The notes under the pieces are model-generated. The model saw only the letters and a list, made by a program, of their open reading frames with translations, was not told the DNA's origin and made no database searches. The position numbers and the translations under genes were made by a program. A stretch of 64,000 nucleotides of DNA from an uncultured Christensenella sp. (GTDB lineage: Bacteria; Bacillota; Clostridia; Christensenellales; UBA3700), in NCBI GenBank assembly GCA_910583995.1, contig CAJTYW010000007.1, positions 1 through 64,000 of the forward strand, read 5' to 3'. This document shows, one piece after another, positions 26,337 through 34,364 of the stretch (positions are counted from its first letter, which is position 1; each line of letters starts with the position of its first letter).

Positions 26337-27659
26337 TTATTTGTAAATTTTAATATCTTTTATATATGGTTCACATCTTGAATCAAGTATTTTTACAACT
26401 AATTTATCAGTAGTTACAGGCACAAACATACAAATCTTTTTAAAGCCAATTGTCCTTGATTTATATATTTCTACTCCATTTGCTAGCAATGCAAAGGCTT
26501 CAACCCTTTGGCTTTTTTCCAAATTCTCACTTAGCACAACTTTAGAAATTTCTGTTTTATTAAAAGTTATTTCATACTCATAATCATTTATTTTATTGAT
26601 TGTGCCATCTACTTTATTTGCAAACATTTGTTGCAATTTTTCTTTAGCAGCTATCATTCTTTTAATATATTTTGCAGGTAGTTCACCTTTTGTATTAGGT
26701 CCTACATTTACAAGTAAAGTAGCATTGTTACCTACAGAACGCATATAGCACCCTACAAAATCATCAACCTTTCTTGTATGAAACCATCTCATCATACGCA
26801 TATTGAACCAACCCCATCTTGTCGCAGAAATATCCATTTCGGAAGGCCAGTATACCATTTCTTCACCTTCTATAATAGTACTTCTCTCACCAAGGTTTTT
26901 ATCAGTGTTATCAATTTTTGCCATTGCAAAAACACCTTCAGATTGTTGTTGGTTACGCATTATCTCGTCAAAGCATTGCAATCTTTTTGGCACAACAGAC
27001 CACTCTGCTTCTCTGCACTTTCCATCTTCATTTCCTATCCACCTTACATCATAAGCACAGTTAGAAATAACACAATTAGGTTGATATTTATGTATTACGC
27101 TATAAAATCTATCCCAATCATATCTTTGTTTTTTGCCATTTGCACCTTCACCACAAGCGCCATCAAACCACACGCAGAATATCTCTCCGTAATTTGTGCA
27201 TAATTCTTCAAGTTGATTGCAAAAATAATCATTATAAGCTTCAGTTCCATAAGTTGGCTCGTGCCTATCCCAAGGTGACAAGTAAAATCCAAATTTAAAG
27301 CCATATTTTTTGCAAGATGCGGCAAGACTGCCTACAACATCGCCTTTTCCGTCCATAAAAGGTGTGTTTTTTATACAATAATCTGTATATTTACTTGGAA
27401 ACAAACAAAATCCGTCGTGGTGCTTTGCTGTCAAAATTACACCTTTACTGCCTGTTGCCATAAGGTCTCTAACCCATTTATCAGTATCAAGACTTTTAAG
27501 TCTGAATTTTGATAACGGCTCATTGCCACTACCCCACTCCTTATGAGTAAAAGTATTTATACCAAAATGTATAAAATTGTAATACCCCATATTTAAAATT
27601 GCCATTTGCCTTTCATTAGGCACAGGAACAACCAATTGTTTATCAAAATTTTCGCTCAT
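26337..27659 (-). CDS. Alpha-L-fucosidase, GH29 (subfamily B-like), tandem copy 1
   Basis: 440 residues, same length and layout as its neighbour 24955-26277. Shared stretches include GSKGVILTAKHHDGFCLFPS and WFDGACGEG with the predicted nucleophile. Most differences are near residues 190-300 and in the C-terminal sandwich, which suggests diverged substrate preference. No signal peptide, so it would act on imported oligosaccharides. GGAGG precedes the ATG and a strong promoter lies at 27689-27717, making this the first gene of a two-gene fucosidase operon. The divergent neighbour is ecfA1. Confidence 0.9.
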   Translation of the reverse strand: MSENFDKQLVVPVPNERQMAILNMGYYNFIHFGINTFTHKEWGSGNEPLSKFRLKSLDTDKWVRDLMATGSKGVILTAKHHDGFCLFPSKYTDYCIKNTPFMDGKGDVVGSLAASCKKYGFKFGFYLSPWDRHEPTYGTEAYNDYFCNQLEELCTNYGEIFCVWFDGACGEGANGKKQRYDWDRFYSVIHKYQPNCVISNCAYDVRWIGNEDGKCREAEWSVVPKRLQCFDEIMRNQQQSEGVFAMAKIDNTDKNLGERSTIIEGEEMVYWPSEMDISATRWGWFNMRMMRWFHTRKVDDFVGCYMRSVGNNATLLVNVGPNTKGELPAKYIKRMIAAKEKLQQMFANKVDGTINKINDYEYEITFNKTEISKVVLSENLEKSQRVEAFALLANGVEIYKSRTIGFKKICMFVPVTTDKLVVKILDSRCEPYIKDIKIYK

Positions 27660-27688
27660 AATTCCTCCAAGACTATATAACTACAATA

Positions 27689-27717
27689 ATTATATTATAA
27701 ATTCGAACTATTGTCAA
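27689..27717 (-). promoter_or_regulatory. Strong vegetative promoter of the fucosidase pair
   Basis: On the minus strand TTGACA (27712-27717) and TATAAT (27689-27694) match the consensus exactly with a 17-base spacer. A second overlapping TATAAT lies five bases upstream. No operator was recognised. Confidence 0.75.
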
Positions 27718-27874
27718 TAGCCAAAAATTGTCCTTTTTATGCTAAAAAGCATAAAATAGGTTACTTTTTAAAAATACTGCGGTATTCTTTTGATTTTATA
27801 ACTACCATAAACTTTACTTTTTAATTATTATATGATATAGTTATCTAAAAGATTTTACAGATTTAGGAGTATTA

Positions 27875-28714
27875 ATGAACGCAATCCACATAAGCGGTGC
27901 TACACTTGAATATAAAACTCAAAACGGCGGTATTGTTCGTGCACTTAATAATGTAAGCCTTGATGTAAATGAAGGCGAATTTATTGCATTGCTTGGGCAT
28001 AATGGCAGCGGTAAATCTACCCTTGCTAAAATACTAAACGGCTTGCTTATTCCAAGACTGGGTGAAGTGGAAATTTTTGGCGTGAACACAAAAGATATTT
28101 CTAAAATTTTTGAAATTCGTAGTAATATCGGTATGGTTTTTCAAAACCCCGATAATCAAATGATTGCAAGCATTGTGGAAGATGATATTGCTTTTGGACC
28201 AGAAAATTTAGGTGTACCTAGAGAAGAAATAATTGAAAGAGTTAATTGGGCACTTGAAAAAGTAGGTATGTCATCACATAAAAAATCTACACCTTTTAAA
28301 ATGTCTGGCGGACAAAAACAAAGGATTGCAATTGCAGGAATACTTGCAATAAAGCCAAGAATTATCGTTTTTGACGAAAGCACTGCTATGCTAGACCCGC
28401 AAGGCAGAAAAGAAGTTTTGCAGGTAGCAAAACAACTTAATAAAGAAGAAAACATTACTATAATTTGGATTACTCACTATATGGACGAATCTGTTGATTG
28501 CGACAGAGTTGCCATTATGAATGATGCAAGAATAATTGCTATTGACACTCCAGAAAACATTTTTAAACAAACCGAACTCATAAAAAGTAGTGGGCTTGAT
28601 TTGCCGTTGCCACTTGCAATTGCAAACGATTTAAAAGCTCAAGGCATACAAATTGATGGTAATATACTAACAGAAGAAAGTCTTAAGGAGGAGTTATGCA
28701 AAATATTGAAGTAA
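27875..28714 (+). CDS. ecfA1: Energy-coupling factor transporter ATPase EcfA1
   Basis: 279-residue ABC ATPase that powers ECF-type vitamin and metal uptake with EcfA2 and EcfT. Walker A GHNGSGKST, Q-loop FQNPDNQMI, signature MSGGQKQRIAIAG and Walker B IIVFDESTAMLDP are all present; the serine in DEST is common in EcfA1. AGGAG lies before the ATG. It is the first gene of the conserved ecfA1-ecfA2-ecfT-truA-rplM-rpsI order of Bacillota. Its stop overlaps the start of ecfA2 by 19 bases. No substrate-specific S component is in the window. Confidence 0.95.
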   Translation: MNAIHISGATLEYKTQNGGIVRALNNVSLDVNEGEFIALLGHNGSGKSTLAKILNGLLIPRLGEVEIFGVNTKDISKIFEIRSNIGMVFQNPDNQMIASIVEDDIAFGPENLGVPREEIIERVNWALEKVGMSSHKKSTPFKMSGGQKQRIAIAGILAIKPRIIVFDESTAMLDPQGRKEVLQVAKQLNKEENITIIWITHYMDESVDCDRVAIMNDARIIAIDTPENIFKQTELIKSSGLDLPLPLAIANDLKAQGIQIDGNILTEESLKEELCKILK

Positions 28715-29568
28715 AACACCTTACACATACTTATAGCAAAAAAACTCCTTATGAAAAAGTTTCTTTAAGTGACATTTCAGTTACCATAAACGAAGGGGAT
28801 TTTTTAGGAATTATCGGTCACACAGGTAGCGGTAAAAGCACATTTATACAACATTTAAACGGACTAATAAAAACTCAGGAAGGCGATATAAGAGTTTTTG
28901 ATATAAATCTTACTCAAAAAAAGCCTAAGCCAGATTTGAGAAAATTGAGACAGGAAGTAGGTATGGTTTTTCAATATCCCGAATACCAACTTTTTGCAGA
29001 TACTGTGGCAAAAGACATTGCTTTTGGTCCCAAAAATTTAAAACTATCGCAAGAAGAAATAAATGACAGAGTAAGAAAAGCTATGCAAGCAGTAGGACTT
29101 GACTATGACTACTACAAAGACCGCTCACCTTTTGACTTGTCAGGCGGACAAAAAAGAAGAGTTGCAATTGCAGGCGTACTTGCTATGATGCCTAAAGTTT
29201 TGATACTGGACGAGCCTACTGCAGGGCTTGACCCAATTGGTAAAAGACAGATTTTAAATTTGATTACAAACTTAAAAAACACTATTACCCCAACTATAAT
29301 TGTTATCTCACACGATATAAACGAAATTACACAATACTGCACAAGACTTATTGTATTTAACGACTCTAAAATTGCTTTTGACTTGCCTGTAAGCGAATTA
29401 TTTACTCATTCTGAAGAATTATTGCAAATCGGTCTTGATATACCGCTTGCAGTAAAAGTTAATAATCATTTAAAAGCAAACGGAATTAATCTTGAAGGCG
29501 ATATTATAACTCCACAAGATTTAGTTTGTGCTATTGCAAAATACAAAAATCAAGGGGGTGCTTTATGA
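28696..29568 (+). CDS. ecfA2: Energy-coupling factor transporter ATPase EcfA2
   Basis: 290-residue partner ATPase of EcfA1. Walker A GHTGSGKST, Q-loop FQYPEYQLF (the aromatic pattern typical of EcfA2), signature LSGGQKRRVAIAG and Walker B VLILDEPTAGLDP are seen. It overlaps ecfA1 at its start; the ribosome binding site AAGGAGG is inside the ecfA1 coding sequence. Its TGA stop overlaps the ATG of ecfT (ATGA). This points to translational coupling and balanced amounts of the module proteins. Confidence 0.95.
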   Translation: MQNIEVKHLTHTYSKKTPYEKVSLSDISVTINEGDFLGIIGHTGSGKSTFIQHLNGLIKTQEGDIRVFDINLTQKKPKPDLRKLRQEVGMVFQYPEYQLFADTVAKDIAFGPKNLKLSQEEINDRVRKAMQAVGLDYDYYKDRSPFDLSGGQKRRVAIAGVLAMMPKVLILDEPTAGLDPIGKRQILNLITNLKNTITPTIIVISHDINEITQYCTRLIVFNDSKIAFDLPVSELFTHSEELLQIGLDIPLAVKVNNHLKANGINLEGDIITPQDLVCAIAKYKNQGGAL

Positions 29569-30437
29569 GAGATATGGCATTTGGGCAATACTACCCAACC
29601 AATTCCCCTTTGCATAGACTTGACCCACGAGCTAAGCTAATATTCAGTCTTTTGTATATGGTGTTTATATTTTTTGCAAAATCATATACAGCATTCTTTT
29701 ATGTGTGCATTTTTTTGACGATTGTTACAATTGTTGCAAAAATCCCACTGAAAATCGTACTTAAAAGCATAAAATTGATTATTTTCCTATTAATATTTAC
29801 GGGATTTATCAACTTGTTTTTGTATGACGAAGGCAATGTTTTAGCATCTTGGTGGATATTTACTATTACTGACAGAGGGATTGACTTTACTATTAAACTT
29901 GCATTAAGACTTTCACTTTTGGTAATAGGTACAAGTATGCTATCCTTGACTACAACACCAATGGAACTTACCGATGCAATAGAAAGTTTATTAAAACCAT
30001 TAAAGTATATTAAAGTACCTGTACACGATATTGCTATTACAATGAGCATTGCATTGAGATTTGTCCCTACTCTTATGGAAGAGACAGATAAAATTATTGC
30101 AGCACAAAAAGCAAGGGGTGCAGCTTTTGATACAGGCAAAGTTCACGAAAGAGTTAAATCTATGGTTCCAATTTTAATTCCGCTTTTTGTTAGCAGTTTT
30201 AGACGAGCTGACGAACTTGCAGATGCTTTGGACGCAAGATGCTACAATGCAACACAAAACAGAACTAAAATGAAAAAACTTAGTTTCAGTTATCGTGATT
30301 TGATTGCTTTTTTAATTTTGGCAGTATTAATTGTGCTTATTATGCTTGACTGCTATCTTACAAAAGCACCAGCGGAATCAATATTGTTTGGCACTGATTA
30401 TTATATTTTTAATTTATTTAAAAGTTGGATAGGATAA
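29565..30437 (+). CDS. ecfT: Energy-coupling factor transmembrane protein EcfT
   Basis: 290-residue membrane scaffold of the ECF module with several hydrophobic segments and two coupling motifs, ARG (in QKARGAAF) and ARC (in LDARCYN), which contact the ATPases. The N-terminus FGQYYPTNSPLHRLDPRAKL is the family signature. The ATG at 29565 is supported by GGGGGT upstream and by the ATGA overlap with ecfA2; a longer frame would start with TTG inside ecfA2. It ends with TAATG, sharing one base with truA. Confidence 0.95.
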   Translation: MRDMAFGQYYPTNSPLHRLDPRAKLIFSLLYMVFIFFAKSYTAFFYVCIFLTIVTIVAKIPLKIVLKSIKLIIFLLIFTGFINLFLYDEGNVLASWWIFTITDRGIDFTIKLALRLSLLVIGTSMLSLTTTPMELTDAIESLLKPLKYIKVPVHDIAITMSIALRFVPTLMEETDKIIAAQKARGAAFDTGKVHERVKSMVPILIPLFVSSFRRADELADALDARCYNATQNRTKMKKLSFSYRDLIAFLILAVLIVLIMLDCYLTKAPAESILFGTDYYIFNLFKSWIG

Positions 30438-31168
30438 TGGCAAGATATAGATGTATAATGGAATATGATGGAGAAAACTATTCGGGTTTTCAAATTCAAC
30501 CTAACGCCGTGACAATTCAAGAAATTACGGAAAAAGCACTTTCTGTATTGTTTGGTTGTGATACAAAAATAACTGCAAGTGGTAGAACTGACAGCGGTGT
30601 TTCTGCAAAAGCACAGGTAATTCATTTTGATGCACAAACTGACATACCTGACAATAAAATTCCTTATTGCTTGCAGCAGATACTACCCGATGACATATCA
30701 ATTTTAACTTGCGACAAAGTGAATGACGACTTTCACGCAAGGTTTGATGCTAAAGCAAAAACATATAGCTATAAAATTCTTTTGACAAACATTAATCGCC
30801 CGCTATATAAAAAATATTATCAATATCCATACAAAATTAATATTGATTTGTTATATCAAGCGTTAGATAAAATTAAAGGCACTCATAATTTTAAAGCTTT
30901 TATGTCAAGCGGTTCGGACATTACTAATTTTGAAAGGACAATTTACGATATATCTCATCTACAAAACAAAGATTGCATTACTATAAGAATTACGGCAAAT
31001 GGCTTTTTGTATAATATGGTTCGCATTATTATAGGAACTTCCCTTGACATTGCAAGGGGGAAACTTGATATAAGCGTTTTAGACAAAATGTTTGAGACTG
31101 GGGATAGAAGTTTTGGTGGCTCAACTGCTCCCGCACACCCACTTACTTTGGAAGAAGTTTTTTATTGA
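30437..31168 (+). CDS. truA: tRNA pseudouridine synthase A
   Basis: 243-residue enzyme that makes pseudouridine at positions 38-40 of the tRNA anticodon arm. The catalytic aspartate lies in SGRTDSGVSAKAQVIHF (about residues 45-61). YDGENYSGFQIQ at the start and NGFLYNMVRIIIGT in the second half are family hallmarks. The ATG at 30437 overlaps the ecfT stop as TAATG. It is the fourth gene of the ecf-truA operon, and a separate promoter and leader lie between it and rplM. Confidence 0.95.
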   Translation: MARYRCIMEYDGENYSGFQIQPNAVTIQEITEKALSVLFGCDTKITASGRTDSGVSAKAQVIHFDAQTDIPDNKIPYCLQQILPDDISILTCDKVNDDFHARFDAKAKTYSYKILLTNINRPLYKKYYQYPYKINIDLLYQALDKIKGTHNFKAFMSSGSDITNFERTIYDISHLQNKDCITIRITANGFLYNMVRIIIGTSLDIARGKLDISVLDKMFETGDRSFGGSTAPAHPLTLEEVFY

Positions 31169-31342
31169 TATACAAAGTCTTTTTATTGTTTGCTTTGTAT
31201 ATTTAATTTAATAAAGCTATCAATATGAAACAAAATTTCAACTTATTATATGAGTTTTTTAAGAATTAATCTTTCTAAAAAATGATTATTTAAAGCAAAT
31301 TGGAAAAAATTTTTAAAAAATTAAAAATAGTCGATTTTTTGC

Positions 31343-31371
31343 TTGACATAATATTGTTTATATTATAAAAT
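31343..31371 (+). promoter_or_regulatory. Promoter of rplM-rpsI
   Basis: TTGACA (31343-31348) and TAAAAT (31366-31371) have a 17-base spacer. Transcription would start near 31378 and include the leader before rplM. Confidence 0.6.
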
Positions 31372-31409
31372 AATTAAGCGTATGAAAATGTATAATTTAA
31401 GGATTAGCC

Positions 31410-31458
31410 CCCCGAAAATTGTCATTTCACAATTATAAAATTTATCGGAGGTTTTTTA
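31410..31458 (+). promoter_or_regulatory. Candidate L13 autoregulatory leader
   Basis: A run CCCCCGA upstream can pair, with one mismatch, with TCGGAGG, which is the rplM ribosome binding site. An inner stem AATTGT/ACAATT closes the structure. This resembles the L13 leader of Bacillota, in which ribosomal protein L13 is thought to bind and limit its own translation. The assignment rests on position and pairing only. Confidence 0.5.
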
Positions 31459-31460
31459 CC

Positions 31461-31889
31461 ATGAAATCATATATGGCAAAGCCTGAAGAAATCGAAAGAA
31501 AATGGTATGTTGTAGACTGTGATGGTCTTGTACTTGGTAGAGTTGCAAGCCAAATCGCTAGTGTACTAAGAGGCAAAAACAAACCTTGCTACACTCCTAA
31601 CGTTGATTGTGGCGACTATGTTATCGCTATCAACACTGACAAAATCGTTCTTACAGGTAAAAAATTAGAGCAAAAATATTATCGTTATCACACTGGTTAT
31701 ATCGGTGGTCTTAAAGAGATTCAATTTAAAAAGCGTATGGCTGAAGATTCAGACAAAGCACTTACAAGAGCTGTTCAAGGTATGCTTCCTAAAAACTCTT
31801 TAGGTCGTGATATGATTACTAAATTAAAAGTATTTAAAGGTGCTGAGCACAATCACCAAGCTCAACAACCTACAGAATTAAAATTCTAA
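31461..31889 (+). CDS. rplM: Large ribosomal subunit protein L13
   Basis: 142-residue ribosomal protein, normal length, with the typical KWYVVDCDGLVLGRVASQIA start region and GMLPKNSLGRDM near the middle. The ATG at 31461 has GGAGG nine bases upstream; the longer frame has no ribosome binding site. It is followed after 18 bases by rpsI, the usual pair. Translation may be controlled by the upstream hairpin that covers its ribosome binding site. Confidence 0.96.
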   Translation: MKSYMAKPEEIERKWYVVDCDGLVLGRVASQIASVLRGKNKPCYTPNVDCGDYVIAINTDKIVLTGKKLEQKYYRYHTGYIGGLKEIQFKKRMAEDSDKALTRAVQGMLPKNSLGRDMITKLKVFKGAEHNHQAQQPTELKF

Positions 31890-31907
31890 TAAGGAGGAAT
31901 ACAAATT

Positions 31908-32318
31908 ATGGCTAAAGCTAAAAAGAAAGTTCAATACTGGGGAACTGGTAGAAGAAAGAAAGCTATCGCAAGAGTTCGTCTTATCCCTGGTGGCAATGGT
32001 AGTATCACTATCAACAAGCGTACTATTGATGAGTATTTCGACTTAGAAACTTTGAAACTTATCGTTCGTCAACCACTTGTTTTAACAGGTGCAACTGAAC
32101 AATTTGACATTATCGTTAATGTTAAAGGTGGCGGTTTTACAGGTCAAGCTGGTGCTATTCGTCACGGTATTGCAAGAGCTATGGTTGTTGCAAATGCTGA
32201 AGAATACAAAGCAGCACTTAAAGCAGCTGGTTTCTTAACTCGTGACCCAAGAGCTAAAGAGCGTAAGAAATACGGTCTTAAGAAAGCAAGAAAAGCGCCA
32301 CAATTCAGCAAGAGATAA
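31908..32318 (+). CDS. rpsI: Small ribosomal subunit protein S9
   Basis: 136-residue ribosomal protein. The N-terminal YWGTGRRKKAIARVRL and the C-terminal tail KKYGLKKARKAPQFSKR, which reaches the ribosomal P site, are conserved. AAGGAGG precedes the ATG. It is the last gene of the rplM-rpsI unit and is followed by a strong terminator at 32379. Confidence 0.97.
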   Translation: MAKAKKKVQYWGTGRRKKAIARVRLIPGGNGSITINKRTIDEYFDLETLKLIVRQPLVLTGATEQFDIIVNVKGGGFTGQAGAIRHGIARAMVVANAEEYKAALKAAGFLTRDPRAKERKKYGLKKARKAPQFSKR

Positions 32319-32378
32319 TTACGAATTGGTGTACACTCACCTTTTCAAATCTTGCAATTACATATTATGTATAAAAAT

Positions 32379-32410
32379 ATCCACCGACTGGTCGGTGGAT
32401 ATCTTTTTTA
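32379..32410 (+). terminator. Terminator after rpsI
   Basis: A 10-bp perfect stem (ATCCACCGAC/GTCGGTGGAT) with a two-base loop is followed by ATCTTTTTT. It separates convergent genes and has T-runs on both strands. Confidence 0.85.
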
Positions 32411-32437
32411 TAGTATCATATAATTTTTAGTCCAACT

Positions 32438-34036
32438 TTATTTTTCAATAGCAGTTCTAACTTCTTTACTAATTATACTTGCTTTTTTAGTAACTCCGTT
32501 TTCTGTATACTCAATTGTAAATATCATTGATTTTGATTTACCCATATTAAAATTAATATAATCTTTTACCTTCAAATCTGTTTTTGAAATAATAATCTCA
32601 CCTGTGCTAGCTGCAATCAATCTGTCATTATTTACAACAACTCCATTTGCAAAATAATCATACTGACTATAAACTTGTACACTATTTAAATTATTGCTAT
32701 TGTATACAACATACTCTTTAGGCATACTGTTATTTTTACTAAAACATAAGCCATTTCCAAGATTAGAATAAGAAGTATACACAAAAGGAACAATGATTTT
32801 GCCATTTAAATCAATTGCACCATATTTAGTTTCATTTTTGATATTTTGACTAACAACAATAGTCTTTTGTCCGACAAAAACATCAACCAAATTTACTTGA
32901 GTAAAATCTTTTTTAATATTCAAATATCTATTTGTTATATAAAGTCCCTTATCGGTTTGAACCAAAAACTCTTTGTTATTCAAACGATAAATTTCGTCTA
33001 TTATAGCAAAGGAAGTGTTAACATTTGCAATAATCCCCTTGCCACCTGCAACGAAACATTCTGGTATATTAGATAGTGTTTTGTCCTTATTAATCTTGCT
33101 CATTGCAACCAAGCAATCACCATTCACACCAGTTTTTACTACATCATTAATATAGTAATCTGCCTTAATATTTTTGGTTTTTCCATTTTTCACATTAAAA
33201 GATTTATATTGAAAGCTAAATTTTTCCCCATCAACTATTACGTCATATTGTTCGCTATCACTAGGCAAATCAATCTTTTCATAATAAAAAATATGGCCTT
33301 TATTCATAGCAATAAAATTATCGTTTGGTGACAAAGAAAAAGATGATACTATTTTCTTATTTTTTAACACATACATAATATTGTCTGTAATGTCAATATC
33401 ATATCCTTTACTAAGTCCTAATGATTTTACTAATTCCTGAGTATTCTTGTTTTGTAAACTACCAATATGCTCACCAACATTTATATTATACTCGCTTTCG
33501 TCTTTAGAAATTATGTAATAATTATCTTCCAAAATAACTATCTTGCTTTGACCACCAATTTCAATCATATAGCTATTTTCCGCTGTTTGATTAATATATG
33601 GTTGAGAATAATTATTATTAGCAAACAATTCTTGACCGTCAGATAAATAATATTTATAATTGTTATTTTCTCCATCTTTATAACGCACAACAATATCTAT
33701 TATACCATTTACAACTCTAGATTTTGAAACTTCTTGACTTGTTTGAGACAAAATAATTCTTTTACTAAAAGCATTATACATAGCATACTGAGATGCCCCC
33801 ATATAACTTGACGAATATTGCAATTCATATAGGTATCCTGATAAATGTTTTTGATTAATTATTTCGTCTGTATACATATCATAATTAACTGAATATGTTA
33901 CATTTGAACTATAATCTTCCACATCGGCAAAAAAATCACTGAAATCATATTGACTGCCAACGCACCCTACTAAAGTTAAGGATAATGTGGCAATTAATAA
34001 TAAAATCAATGACACTACAACTATTTTCTTTTTCAT
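32438..34036 (-). CDS. Lipoprotein with WG-like repeats
   Basis: 532-residue protein with a lipoprotein signal peptide and the lipobox LVGC at about residues 22-25, so it is anchored outside the cell membrane. The remainder is beta-rich; KYGAIDLNGKIIVPFVY near the C-terminus is a clear WG-type repeat. The function is unknown. Its signal peptide resembles that of the lipoprotein at 53987-54577 (TLVGCV in both). The ATG at 34036 is chosen because GGAG lies upstream; a longer frame adds 21 residues before the signal peptide, which is unlikely. Confidence 0.75.
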   Translation of the reverse strand: MKKKIVVVSLILLLIATLSLTLVGCVGSQYDFSDFFADVEDYSSNVTYSVNYDMYTDEIINQKHLSGYLYELQYSSSYMGASQYAMYNAFSKRIILSQTSQEVSKSRVVNGIIDIVVRYKDGENNNYKYYLSDGQELFANNNYSQPYINQTAENSYMIEIGGQSKIVILEDNYYIISKDESEYNINVGEHIGSLQNKNTQELVKSLGLSKGYDIDITDNIMYVLKNKKIVSSFSLSPNDNFIAMNKGHIFYYEKIDLPSDSEQYDVIVDGEKFSFQYKSFNVKNGKTKNIKADYYINDVVKTGVNGDCLVAMSKINKDKTLSNIPECFVAGGKGIIANVNTSFAIIDEIYRLNNKEFLVQTDKGLYITNRYLNIKKDFTQVNLVDVFVGQKTIVVSQNIKNETKYGAIDLNGKIIVPFVYTSYSNLGNGLCFSKNNSMPKEYVVYNSNNLNSVQVYSQYDYFANGVVVNNDRLIAASTGEIIISKTDLKVKDYINFNMGKSKSMIFTIEYTENGVTKKASIISKEVRTAIEK

Positions 34037-34139
34037 TTGTAATCTCCATTTTTTATTTCTTATTAATTTTATGGTATCATATCTTTTGCTATTAGTCAAG
34101 AGTATTCTATTTTTAATACTATATTAAGCATTAGCCTAT

Positions 34140-34161
34140 TACTCGCAAGACATAGCTTTGT
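34140..34161 (+). repeat. 22-bp direct repeat, copy 1
   Basis: A 22-base sequence that begins TACTCGCAAGACATAGC is repeated exactly at 34271-34292. Here the sequence that would complete a hairpin is altered, so the copy is a decayed or half form of the second one. Confidence 0.7.
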
Positions 34162-34193
34162 TGCACGAAAACGATGCCCCGCCTATCATAACA

Positions 34194-34221
34194 ACACCCC
34201 TTGGTTTAATACAAGGGGTGT
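34194..34221 (+). terminator. Hairpin between the lipoprotein gene and lysS
   Basis: A 10-bp perfect stem (ACACCCCTTG/CAAGGGGTGT) with an eight-base loop. The T-run is weak on both strands, so a terminator role is likely but not certain. Confidence 0.5.
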
Positions 34222-34270
34222 ATAAAAGATAGTGTAAAAATTATCCTTATTTTTTAGCACGCTTGCGTGC

Positions 34271-34298
34271 TACTCGCAAGACATAGCTTTGTCTTGCG
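34271..34298 (+). repeat. 22-bp direct repeat, copy 2, inside a perfect hairpin
   Basis: Exact second copy of 34140-34161. Here CGCAAGACA and TGTCTTGCG (34275-34298) form a nine-base-pair stem around a six-base loop. The stretch is GC-richer than its surroundings. Confidence 0.65.
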
Positions 34299-34318
34299 AA
34301 GCGCGCGTAATCGACAGT

Positions 34319-34352
34319 AAAAATTGGCTTTTGGCAAATAGCCAAAAGCCAA
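34319..34352 (-). terminator. Terminator after lysS
   Basis: A 12-bp perfect stem (TTGGCTTTTGGC/GCCAAAAGCCAA) with a five-base loop is followed on the minus strand by TTTTTA, 12 bases past the lysS stop. Confidence 0.85.
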
Positions 34353-34364
34353 ATATAAGTCGTA

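Noticed and set aside
34140..34298. Attachment-site duplication (att) from the 22-bp direct repeat
   Set aside because: The two copies are only 109 bases apart with no integrase or tRNA gene nearby.
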